Assembly: GCA_013398615.1 (NCBI GenBank)
Contig: VZSR01003807.1
Coordinates: forward strand, 67,130 to 131,129
Length of the DNA: 64,000 nt
Direction: 5' to 3'
Source of the DNA: Brachypodius melanocephalos
Lineage: Eukaryota > Chordata > Aves > Passeriformes > Pycnonotidae
Shown in pieces: positions 26,446 to 36,608 of the stretch (positions are counted from its first letter, which is position 1; every line of letters begins with the position of its first letter). Below the pieces are notes generated by a model. That model was not told the DNA's origin. It saw only the letters and a list, made by a program, of their open reading frames with translations, and made no database searches. The translations under genes were made by a program, and so were the position numbers.

Positions 26446-27867
26446 CTCCCAAGATGCTTCGTTTGGAGACAGGAAAGAGCAGTGAGTGGGTATGGTTCTT
26501 TTCCTAACTGAAATAAATGGAAGTGGGACTGGACCAGGGTGTCAGTCTTAAAAGTAAACCTGAACAGAGTGAGACTTTGCACAGTCTGTACTCTGAAAAC
26601 AGGGCAGTTTTCACATGTCCTCAGCTCTCCCTTTTCTTCTTTCATTTCATCTTTTATGAGGAAAAAAAAACTATGCAGGGTTTTTCATTATTTTGAAAAA
26701 CATATTAAACATATATATTGAGAAGTGATACTAACTTCAGGATTTTTGAAAATAAACCTTACAGGAGGAAGATTGATTATATGGCAGATTTTTTTTTAAA
26801 TACTTTCAGCTAGGAGTTGTCTCCTCCCTTTTCAGACATATTTTCTCACTGTAGACACTGTATTTAATCTGTAGGATGACTGCAAGTTTCCAGACCGTGA
26901 TGCTGGCAATCCTGATAGAAACACTTGTCAGCCCCAACCTCATTTTGATTTTGAGTCTTCATTTATTTTACACGCCAGGATGTTATGCATCAAGCCACTG
27001 TAGTAAAAGTGTTGGTAAACAAAATATTCAACATCTTGGTGAAAAAGGTATCTACATATAGAAGCTGCAATTTATGTTATCTCTTAAAGCAGAATTGGCT
27101 TCTGATTATACTTTCTAGTAAGCATTTAATGGAAATGAATAAAGTTTTCACTATGTTTGGAATAATTTTGTGGAATATTCTTTGCCCATTTAAATGCACT
27201 TAGTTGTACTTAGAACACAAGTAAGACTGGGATAGTATCCACAGTTTTCTGGAGATGGAGTTTATGTCTTTTAAATTGTCAATTTTTATTGATAATATTT
27301 CTCCAAGCAGAATTTGCCGAAGCCAGACTGCACAGAAATAAGGCATGTAAGGGCATTTTTATGCACAAAAATTGGGTCTTCATAAAATCAAATATGCACT
27401 ACAGCAATTTGATTTGAAAGTAAACTTTTTGGTGGCTTTTTGTGGTTTTCGTTCCTGCTCTTGTATTTTCATTTTGAGTTTCAGACCTCTTCTAAAAATG
27501 AAGGTTCTCAAAGAAGTGGAGAGTGCTAAAGCAATAATACTGCACTGAAGATTAGGAACCACAAACAGTGGCAAACCTTCTCAGATTTTCTGTGCAAGAA
27601 TTAGCAAACTAGACTTCTCCAAACAATCAAATCTCTGCTCTTCTCAGAAAGCCTAGTGTAGCCTTTGGCATCTAAAACATCAGAATGCTGTTGCTTTAGG
27701 TTTTCTTGGAGTATTTTATTCTGTTCTAATCAGACTGTATCTCTCCAAATGCAAATGTTAGCAAACTGAAATAGTGTGCCAAGAGGGAATCCAGCACAGC
27801 ATTCCTTATTTTATCTTAGAGCTTAGATATCTAAATTGCTGTGTGGTTGCAAAATGTGAGAGGGGAA

Positions 27868-27908
27868 AAGAAAAAGCAAAAGCAAAAAGAAAACAACAAA
27901 GAAACCCC
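27868..27908 (+). repeat. A-rich (CAAAA-type) simple repeat
   Basis: Irregular gcaaaa, gaaaac and caacaaag units. A similar short tract is seen at 31262-31300. Confidence 0.8.
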
Positions 27909-30155
27909 ACACTGCCTGGCTCTGTTTGTTAGATGCCAATAGAGGAGAGTTTAGGCTAAGATTGCTCTGCTGTTTTGTTTGAATCCAGAAAGCAGCTATA
28001 AAAATAAATAGTGAAAGAATTGGCCAGCTCTTGTCACGAAGCAGCAAGTCATTATTTTATGGCTGTGTCAGGCTAAATGTCTGTGCTGACATCCTTTCCA
28101 ACCCAAGAGGCTAATATCTCTGCATCTTTAAAACTGATACTTCCAGCATGATATTTTGCTACATTTCCTATCACTGGAGGCTACAGCTTTTTATCTGCTT
28201 TGCTGTTAGACACAATCAGTTCTTTACAATATACATTGACCTAGGTCAAATATAATGGGAAATTTTCATGAGTGGTTTATTCCATATAAACCAAGTGGTG
28301 TCTTGTGCTCTGAATAAAAATTTTTGTGCTAAATTAACTGCAAATTAAGACTGTTTGACTTTTACCATATCACTGCCAGTTACCAAAAGGGTATAGCAGT
28401 GGGAAAGAAGGATGGAAGCAGAAATAAATTTTGGTTTATTGTTAGGACAATTCAGTAAAGTGCTCAGGTGAACAGCTAACTTGAAATAGCTTGTTGCACT
28501 ACTTCTAAGTTTAAGGACAAGCAGAGATAGGTATTCTGGCAAAACAGGTGCAAAGGGAAGCAGTGAAAGGTCTTTGGATTATGTGTGTCTACACTAGGTC
28601 TGCTTGTTCACCTCTGTGTGACTTCAGAAAAGCTTTCTCTTTGGTGTAAGAACAGCTGACTGTCCATGGGAAGCTCTCAAGGAAACCTTTAAATTATTAA
28701 ATTAACCACTTTCTATATAGTTTTTACTAAGTATTAAATGTTTCTGATATGTTCAACAGAATATTCCAGCTATAATAAAATAACTAAGTAAAGGATGATG
28801 TGTACTTTTTGCATAAATATATAACAGGGTTGTGTTGAGCACAATCATCTCTCAGGAAGCAAGCAAAGTTTGCTCCTTGTATTGGGACTGAGAAAGGTAT
28901 TTTTATTCTTACTACGATACATAGCAAACCAAGAAATACCAGATGAACTGAATTGAAACCTTTGCAAGAGATTTATCTATATTTTTGGCAAGCTGCTTGC
29001 TTTTCCATGAGAGAATCTGGGTTAGAACTCCCTGTAGAGCTCCAAAATTCCTTTAAATCAATTGTACTGAATGTCACCTTAGAGATGGTGTTTACACCCT
29101 TGATGAGTTTGTGTCATTGTTATACGCTCTGCAGTAGTAAAATTCTCTCTGTTTGATATATTATTCAAGGATTAGCCAGAAAAGTTGAGGTTGGTGCATG
29201 TTTTTTCCCTGAAGCTCAGTGTTTTGGGAGCTGAACAGTCGGAAATAAAGCATAAAATGAGATTAGTTCCAAGTCAGGCTGGTGCTGTTTGTGAGGTTAA
29301 CTCTATTTCCAGAATTTCCTGTTGACTTCAGTGCTATCTCAGGAAGATCCTGCAGCAATAAAGTGCCGTCACTTCACTTCATAGGTGAAAGTTTTCCCTG
29401 TTGCACAGAGAAACTAAGATCAGAATTAAGATGACTTTTTGGTTTTTTTGTGCTTTCTGGTCACTGGTCTGCCCTGGAAGCCAGAATTGTCACCAGGACA
29501 ATTCAGAAAGTCCTGCCCAAACAACTGCAACTCTGTACTCTCTTAAGTTCTGTGTATTTCTGTCCACTCCCATACATCCATTTCTGTCTTCCATTGTGCC
29601 ATCAAGATGTGTTTGTTGTATTTGTGACAGAGGTACAGTCAACACGTTGGCCAACACGCTGCTAAAATACAATGAGCCTTGTACCAATGCAGTTTGACAG
29701 CTAACAGAGTCCCAGTGAGCTGATTTAAGGTAAACTCATGCCTCTTCATGCTCAGTTTCTGTGCCAGGAGATTTTTTTTTCCAATTCCCCATGAGGTTGT
29801 GGGATGTAAAAGCCCATTTACTCGGAGTGGAGAGGATAAAGTCTCACCGAGTTAGTCATTGACACAATTCCAAATTGCAGCTGGACATGCATATCTGCAA
29901 AATTAGTTCTTCTCATTGTAGAGCTTTAGGCAAATTAGGCAGCATTTCAGCCAGATTTTAACAGGTCTTAGCACCTAATGGTCTTTTCACCAGGTCATAT
30001 ACCAGAATCCAGCTTGAACCTGCTGGCTTCCTTATTATTGCTTCGGCTAGGAAGAGAAATAAAGTATAGAGAGGATTCTAGTAAGAAGCCAATAAGAGTT
30101 TCAAGCTCCTTATTTTTCTGCTGGAAAGTTCCAAACGTTTAAACAAAAACAGATT

Positions 30156-30173
30156 AAAAAAAAAAAAAAAAAA
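30156..30173 (+). repeat. Poly(A) run, 18 A
   Basis: An uninterrupted A run followed by gtaaaaataaag. No recognisable retroposed sequence precedes it. Confidence 0.9.
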
Positions 30174-30509
30174 GTAAAAATAAAGCTTTGCAGCATTACA
30201 CAGTGTTTGTCATCATTCCAAAACCTTGCAGCCTCAGAATCCCCTCTGCTCTCAGGTTTGTCACCAGAGGGACACTGCTTGCCTCATGAGAGTTTAGCCT
30301 GCTTTTGTCCGGAGCAATGCTGAAAAGTCAAAAGCTTTGGGCTGATTTATCAGCACAAAGGCACTGGGTCAGTCCTTTCACTTTTCATTCTTGGTCTTCA
30401 TTTTCAAAATAATCAGGGACCATCCTGATCTGAATGATTCTTGTCCTAGATAAATAGCAAAGTTGAATCTGTGTGTAAGAGGCTTTACTGGTACCCATCC
30501 CCTTAGATG

Positions 30510-30535
30510 TATTTATTTATTGATTGATTGATTTA
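30510..30535 (+). repeat. Short ATTT/GATT tandem repeat
   Basis: The units attt and gatt alternate (tatttatttattgattgatt) over 26 bases. Confidence 0.85.
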
Positions 30536-31261
30536 TGTAAATGAAATTCTAGCAAACCACATAAGTCTAGACTCATATTAATTTGAGGTTCATATGAGGC
30601 ATTTTCATTACCTGCACTATTACAAGAGGGGCCTGTAGACAAGAATTGTCTGGGTGCAGTCAAAAGAGACTTTGTGCAGTGAATCCCAGATTTGCCCTTG
30701 CAGAATGGTCATGAGCAATGGTCGTGTGGAAGGTTTTTCTCCCTATGGATTAGGATGTCACCCATCACTTATTTATGCATGTTAGGAGCTGCAAGGTTTC
30801 CCTACAACTAACTCTTGGCTGGTATTTTGATGAGACCTCATGTTTCAGCTTTTCTCCCAGTCGTGTCAGGAAATATTTTTTTTCATCCTTTTTCAGCTGT
30901 TATGTGCATAAACATATAGCCCTTAAATGTCTTGAATTCTTTTTCTTTGGAAAAGTTGTTGGAAGTTATGCAACAGATTTTGAAGGCATTTCAACCAGGG
31001 CATAGAGGCAGATGATCAGGTGGTGTAATCTTACAAATTTATTGAAAATATTATAATTCCTTTTCTTTTCATTGATCTCTTTTTTATATTGGGAAGGATT
31101 TTAGCTCCTCTGAATTAATAATTTAACAGTCATTAATATTCTGAGTATTAATGTTTTTATATTCCTTCTTTTTATCTTGATCACCTGATTACATTTCTTC
31201 TGTCAGGGTTAGACTTCAACTCTGTGTCATAATTATTCTTCTGCAGTAATATCTTGGCAAA

Positions 31262-31300
31262 ATTAAAAAAAACAAAAACCAAAAAACAGAAAAACAGAAC
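31262..31300 (+). repeat. A-rich (CAAAA-type) simple repeat
   Basis: aaaaaaaacaaaaaccaaaa and similar units, low complexity. Confidence 0.8.
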
Positions 31301-31856
31301 TGGAAATAATATTTTGACTTTACACAGTTTGAGATGCTTGACTTGATAAGAGATCATCCTCATGGTTTTATTTTGTGTATACTGAAGCACAGTAATGTGC
31401 AACAGGTTTAAAATGTTTCCATGGTTATATAATACAAAATATGACCTCAAATGTGAATTTTATATTCCAATAAATTTGGTGATTGTTGATTTTAAAGCAT
31501 ATTAGATCATCCACAAATAGGAGGCCTTTAGAGCATCAGGCTGTTTAGGAACAAGTGGTGGACAGTTTTGGAGAACTTCTCTTTCTTCTTGGCATATTTT
31601 CATGATAATTCAGCTATTGAAGATAATTTACAACCCTGCTGGTAGTATACCAGAGATCTTATGTGATGGAATTTATATCACTTTTCCTTTTAGACATTTA
31701 AACCACATGTCATTCTAGAAAAACGAGGACAGAGGTCCAACAAAGGAGTGATTTATTTTCAGTTAAAATACTAGCTACATTAAAACCACATGTTATTAAG
31801 TACTGTATAACCAAACCATGCTCAGAAGAATGCTTACGACACCAAAGCTTGCTTAA

Positions 31857-31907
31857 TTTTTTTTCTTTTTTTTTTTTTTTTTTCTTTTTTTCCCCCCCCA
31901 AAAAAAA
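31857..31907 (+). repeat. Pyrimidine tract then poly(C)-poly(A)
   Basis: About 34 T with two C interruptions are followed by eight C and eight A. Such T-C-A homopolymer junctions are prone to sequencing error, so the exact lengths are doubtful. Confidence 0.85.
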
Positions 31908-33846
31908 CTTTGGCTGTGCACACATTAACAGATTTTACCTGAGCTCCACAGTACATTGGCTATACTTCTCCCTTGGAGAAACAAACTATTAAAGTGCCAT
32001 AGAACAAATTAATTCAGTTCCTTATTATTTTTCTTTCTCACATTTCTGGATGCTTGAGCTTCTCTGTCCCTTTCAAGCATCATTGCATCTCAGTGAGTAT
32101 CCCTCCTGAAACAGCATAAATCATTTGATGCTAAGACTGAAACATAGTTTTTCAAAGTGAAACTGTTTGTATTTGGGGTATATTAGCAACATGGACTCTC
32201 ATAGTGCTCCTTTGAGAAGAGTAAAGTAACACATAGAACTAGTACACATGAATCCAAGATCAGGGGGAAATAGGAAGATTAGAATTAAGGGGCCCCAATT
32301 TTGTTTTCAGAATGCAGATGCTGAGGATGTTTCTGTCCTCATTATGCAACACTTCTGCACCAGATTGCCCAGGACTTGAAGGGATTTTTTAATGCTCATG
32401 TTGCCAGGTGAGTTGTGTAAAGCTCAGTGGAGGTGACAAGTGAAGGATTTACCCTGTCAAAAGGAATTTCTGCCTTTCCACTAAGTTTCCAGGCTGGTTC
32501 TGTGAATGTGTGTCTGGATCATACTGGCACAGAGAGGGTGCTTCAGGGATTGGGAATTCACCTGGCTCACCTGTGTGCCCCCAGGAATGAAAACCTCTGT
32601 CAAATACTGTTGCCTGATGGTTCAGATTCTGTTCAATTTCCAACTTTCATGGACTAGAAAGGCTGACCCAGTGCATTTGAGGAAGTGCACAAGCATTAAT
32701 GAATCACCACAATTTCACCATCTCACAGGTAATCACTGGACAGTTTTAGCCTTAAAATGGGATTAACCTGTTTCTGTCAAACAGTCTTTAAACCAAATAG
32801 GGATAAGAAGCAGCAAATTTCTCTGCTTGTATGTTTGAAATCATTCTAATTCAGATGTTACAGTCACATCTTGAAGTCATTAATACTACCTTAAGCTTGC
32901 CTGGTATTCTCATTTTTCCCGAAATTGCTTACCTCAAGCAGATTCTGAAGTTTTGATTCTGCATTAGCAACATGCTAAAATTTGTAGTGTAAAAGATACA
33001 GAAGCTTATGTTATGTGTCTTTTTTAAGCTCTTGGCTGCCTAACTGAAATAAAGTATATGTAGTAGACAATATAGTTTATTAGACAATAGAAACTCCACT
33101 GAATTAAAGCTGGTTTGCTCTTTGGTCTCTTGGATGGAGACCAATACCAAGTAACGAAGGAGATGGTGCAAGAAACCTCACAGCGGACAACAAAGGACCA
33201 TGTGGTAGACTTGATGTCATCCCATGCTTAAGTCAGAAACTGTCACATTAAATTTTAGCATAATATGAATCATTTATGTCCAAAATTATTATTTAATCCC
33301 CTTCCAATAAGTCTCTGCACTGTACAGTGTGTATATATATATTTTTTTTTTACCAGCCTTGTGGAGACATCTGCAGTCTCAGCTGAAGTTGCTGCCTAGC
33401 TGCAGTAAGTAGGAAGTACAAGGCAACTGTGCTCCTGCTGCCTCCTTTGCCTTTCCTGAAGCACTAGAAAGCTGTTGCTGCCACCAGCTCTGGAAAGAAT
33501 ATTACGGGGTGCAGTGTGGCAGCTATTTCTGTGTTAAATTGAGAGGGAAATCCCTGTTTGGACTTCTGCTCCTTGGTGGCATTTGGAACAGAAAGGTTGT
33601 CTGTTCAGGCACCTCCATTTCGTTTCCCAGTTATGGATTATTGTCCAGGAATTATGGTCCTGCGTTGGTTCTCCTCCCTAAAAGTGCCGCAAGTTGATTG
33701 TACATTTTCACTTACTAGAATTCTGATTCTCTTTCTATGAGTCTCAGAGTTGTCATTTTCATAATACAGGTTTCATAATATAGGTGATCACCTATCTTTT
33801 CTTCGTATTGCACCACCCAATTGACTCATCTTTTCCCTTTCTCTAG

Positions 33847-33953
33847 ATGTTTCCAGATGTGTGGCTGAGAGGAAGTACACCCAAGAACAAGCTCGCAAAG
33901 AGTTTCAGCAAGTGTTTATCCCAGAATGCAATGATGACGGCACATACAGTCAG
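33847..33953 (+). CDS. SMOC2: SMOC2 exon 3: first half of thyroglobulin type-1 domain
   Basis: This 107-nt exon enters in phase 1, completing an Asp codon split with exon 2, and exits in phase 0. It encodes DVSRCVAERKYTQEQ through ECNDDGTYSQ. The cysteine in SRC and the one in PEC are the first two of the six cysteines of a thyroglobulin type-1 domain, a disulfide-rich extracellular fold. The rest of the domain is in the next exon, 1109 bases downstream. The acceptor is a strong pyrimidine tract ending in ctctag. The donor is CAG/gtggaa, which departs from the gtragt consensus at +4 and +5. The reading frame stays open into the intron as far as about 34064, so the chosen exon end depends on domain continuity (TYSQ-VQCH) rather than on a stop codon. 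Confidence 0.96.
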
Positions 33954-33959
33954 GTGGAA
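33951..33959 (+). other. SMOC2: Weak 5' splice site of SMOC2 exon 3
   Basis: The junction reads CAG/gtggaa. Bases +4 (g instead of a) and +5 (a instead of g) both miss the U1 consensus. A better-looking donor, AAAAGG/gtgagg, lies 64 bases downstream with its gt at 34018-34019. Using it would add 64 nt and shift the frame. All other donors in this gene segment (gtgaga, gtaaat, gtaaat, gtgagc, gtaaga) fit the consensus better. The annotated donor is still preferred because it joins the two halves of the thyroglobulin domain exactly. Confidence 0.7.
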
Positions 33960-35062
33960 AAATTTTTATTCAGTGTCTTGCATGACTGGAAAGTCAGAGT
34001 ATGTGTGGTTGAAAAGGGTGAGGAAGAGACAAATGTAATGAAGGGAAATGTAATTTCAAAATGAAATGTAATTGTGCCAACACTTCAAAAAAATGGAAGG
34101 AAAATCTGTGTTATGTGTCAAGTCCTTGTTGTCTGTTTCACAGTTGGCCAGCAAAAGAGCCAAACATTACCATTGTTCGTGTAATACGCTCCCTGCTCTT
34201 CTAGGATGAGGCAGCTGAGTCATTCTTGTAGCCCCCTGAATACTCATCAGATGGTAAAATGCTTGGAATTTGTGATCTGTTCCTGATTTGAACCAGAAAT
34301 CTTGCAAGTGGAGTCTATATCTTAAGTGCTAAATCATGAATCATACGGAATCCTTCTTTACTCTCTGCTGAATTTCTTCACAAGCATATGGTCTGAGACT
34401 AATTTACTTAGATCATGGAATTCAGAAGGAACACAGTTAGAAGCTTATCTTGAGGTATATATTCCAATCATGATCACTTTCTGTCCCCTCTGTGCTGCAT
34501 TTTGGTCATAGAATTGTGCAGAAGACAATTTTTCTCTTTTTAAGCATGATGAGGCAAGTGATATTGGCTCTTAGAAAATATAATGCAATTGATTTCTAAG
34601 TGGAATTCCAAGAGTTTCCTTTCTGACAGCATGGGATATGAATAATGCTGGCAGAAGCACTCTGTCCTGCTCCTTCAGTGGGTGGAACAATATGTTCTCT
34701 ATGTGGGAAAAAACTCAGGATTGCTTGTTTCAGAAACAGTTCATGTGTCCCTTGAGGAACTTCCTTGTGAGGTTTTTATAACACCTGCACCTCACTTGTA
34801 TAAGACAGGGTGTAAACAACCACAAAGCTCAATAATCTTCTCTTCCATTTGATTCTGAAGGACTTACCACACTTAGCTTGAAATATGCTTTATGCTAAAA
34901 AATCCTATATAGGACTGAGATGGGCCCGTTGTGGTTTATTGCTCTAGGATTTGTCAATACATTTGTTTGCTGGATAAGTTTCTGTACTCACGTGCCATGA
35001 ATGCTGTGGGACAGCAGGCGTTTGTCTGACAAGCTGCACATGGTTCTTGTTGTTTCTGACAG
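33954..35062 (+). other. SMOC2: SMOC2 intron 3
   Basis: This 1109-base phase-0 intron splits the first thyroglobulin domain. It starts with the weak gtggaa donor and ends in tttctgacag. It carries no recognisable repeat or gene. Confidence 0.92.
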
Positions 35063-35162
35063 GTTCAGTGCCACAGTTACACTGGATACTGCTGGTGTGT
35101 CACTCCCAATGGCCGTCCTATCAGTGGTACTGCCGTGGCCCACAAAACTCCCCGCTGCCCAG
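35063..35162 (+). CDS. SMOC2: SMOC2 exon 4: second half of thyroglobulin type-1 domain
   Basis: This 100-nt exon enters in phase 0 and leaves in phase 1, encoding 33 codons plus one base. It contains the thyroglobulin type-1 signature: VQCHSYTGYCWCVTPNGRPI, then a Gly-Thr-Ala-Val segment and the closing TPRCP. Four cysteines here (QC, YC, WC, RC) complete the six-cysteine pattern begun in exon 3. The central Cys-Trp-Cys-Val is the family hallmark. In SMOC proteins this is the first of two such domains and lies outside the cell. The acceptor is tgtttctgacag and the donor CCAG/gtaaat. The residues appear unchanged from mammalian SMOC2 as far as I can recall, which suggests strong constraint. 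A 131-codon antisense open frame covers the exon and is a shadow. Confidence 0.97.
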
Positions 35163-36455
35163 GTAAATCTTGTTTGTTTGGCTGGGTTATGACAGTATGG
35201 CATGAACAACAGAGTTTGTCTGTGGCATCTGGTTAGAATTAAGCAAAAGCAGCTTTCACTGGAAGAATGGTTCAGCCCAGAAACAGGTGGTGATGGAAGT
35301 TGTGGGTGCCCCATCCTTGGGGTTTGGTAAAATTCAACTGAAAAGCTGGTGTAGCTTTTCATGTAGCCATGAAATCCATCCACTTTATTTGTACATTAAT
35401 CTAGCTATTGAAGATTTTCTGCAGTGGTCATTTATACCATATTAATGTGTCTATATATGAAACCAAGTGACTGAATTGCTGATATAACACTTCATGTTAC
35501 AAACTCTCTTGCACATGAACCTATTGCAAAAGCATTTCAGAGGGATTTGTGCTTTTTGATACTTCAAATATTTAGAGAACAGGAAAAAATATGGTGGGAA
35601 TGCCCATTTGTAACATAGCTCAATGAAAGAACTCCCACAGCACATTCCATGAATGATCAAATCTAGAGGAGAAATAAAAATAAAATAAAAGCATTAAGAG
35701 AAAAAAAAATTACCTGCAGAAATTAACAGGCAAATCAAACTCACTGACTTGCATGCTGACTTTTGTCTTTCATCAGGACAATTAACAGGTTCTGTTTTCA
35801 GGGGTTTGCTTCTGACCTTATTTCATTAACACTGATGATAAATACAAATCCGGAGTCTGTGGTTGTCAGAATCGCTGTTCATGCCCCTTGAGGTTGAGAG
35901 AATTGTACAGAAATAGCTCTACAAATATTTTTACACTCTATCTATTGTACAACTATTTGTGCTGCAGCACCATTCTCTGTCAGCAAGTGGAAGAAATAGC
36001 TTTAAAAAGCCAATCCTGTAGTGTAAACAAAGTTGAAAAAGAAAGTGGATCAGGAAATTTACCTGTCCTGATCTACTTCAGTCATTCAAGCACAACATTG
36101 ATGTTTTTAATAAACAGTTGGAGGAAGGAAGATACCCCTGTGGAAGTCTCAGCAAAGTTTATAGAAAGTTATTTTTATTTTTAAGATTTTTCTAATTAAA
36201 ATGTCTTGCAGAATCTCTCCACATCTTGCCTGTAGGTGAACTTTATCCAGCAATAACACTCTTCAGAATAGTCCTTTTAATATTTTGACTTCCAGTCTCA
36301 AAAGTCACTGTGAAACAAGACTGAGTTGTGAAAAATAATATAAAATATTCAGAAACCTTAAAATAGAGGAATATGTGCATTCATTTTCATTTTAGTGTCA
36401 TTATCATTTATGACCAATCTACATCTTCAGAGGACACATGGATATGTCTTCCTTA

Positions 36456-36608
36456 GCTGTGGATGTGCCTGGAAATGTTCAAGGCTGGGCTGGATGAGGG
36501 TCTGAGCAACCTGGTCTAGTGGAAGGTATCCCTACCCGTGGCAGAGGGTTTGGAATGAGATGAACTTTAAAGTCTCTTGCAAACCATTCTGTGATTCTAT
36601 GATGCTAT
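36456..36608 (+). mobile_element. CR1 LINE 3' tail
   Basis: Roughly 150 bases match the CR1 3' end: gctgtggatgtgcctggaaa, gttcaaggctgggctggatg, gagcaacctggtctagtgg, a ggtatccctacccgtggcag block and the final gtgattctatgatgctatg tail. The orientation is the same as the host gene. It is 5'-truncated and less decayed than the copy at 4574. Confidence 0.92.

Larger units (their letters stand above)
21124..33846 (+). other. SMOC2: SMOC2 intron 2
   Basis: This 12.7-kb phase-1 intron runs from gtgaga to ctctag. It contains a 29-bp-period minisatellite (25219-25336), a GC-rich island (26244-26445), A-rich or T-rich homopolymer tracts (27868-27908, 30156-30173, 31262-31300, 31857-31907) and a short (ATTT/GATT) repeat (30510-30535). 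The remainder looks like unique AT-rich sequence with no recognisable gene on either strand. Confidence 0.88.

Noticed and set aside
33122..33144. Hairpin ttggtctc-N7-gagaccaa as a small RNA or terminator
   Set aside because: An 8-bp stem is expected by chance in 64 kb, there is no wider pairing, and hairpin terminators do not apply to this kind of gene.
33861..34064. 67-codon frame covering exon 3 as a separate small gene
   Set aside because: Its first part is SMOC2 exon 3 in the same frame and the rest is intron read-through after the donor.
34988..35383. 131-codon minus-strand open frame
   Set aside because: It is the antisense shadow of SMOC2 exon 4, whose + strand reading has clear thyroglobulin-domain homology.
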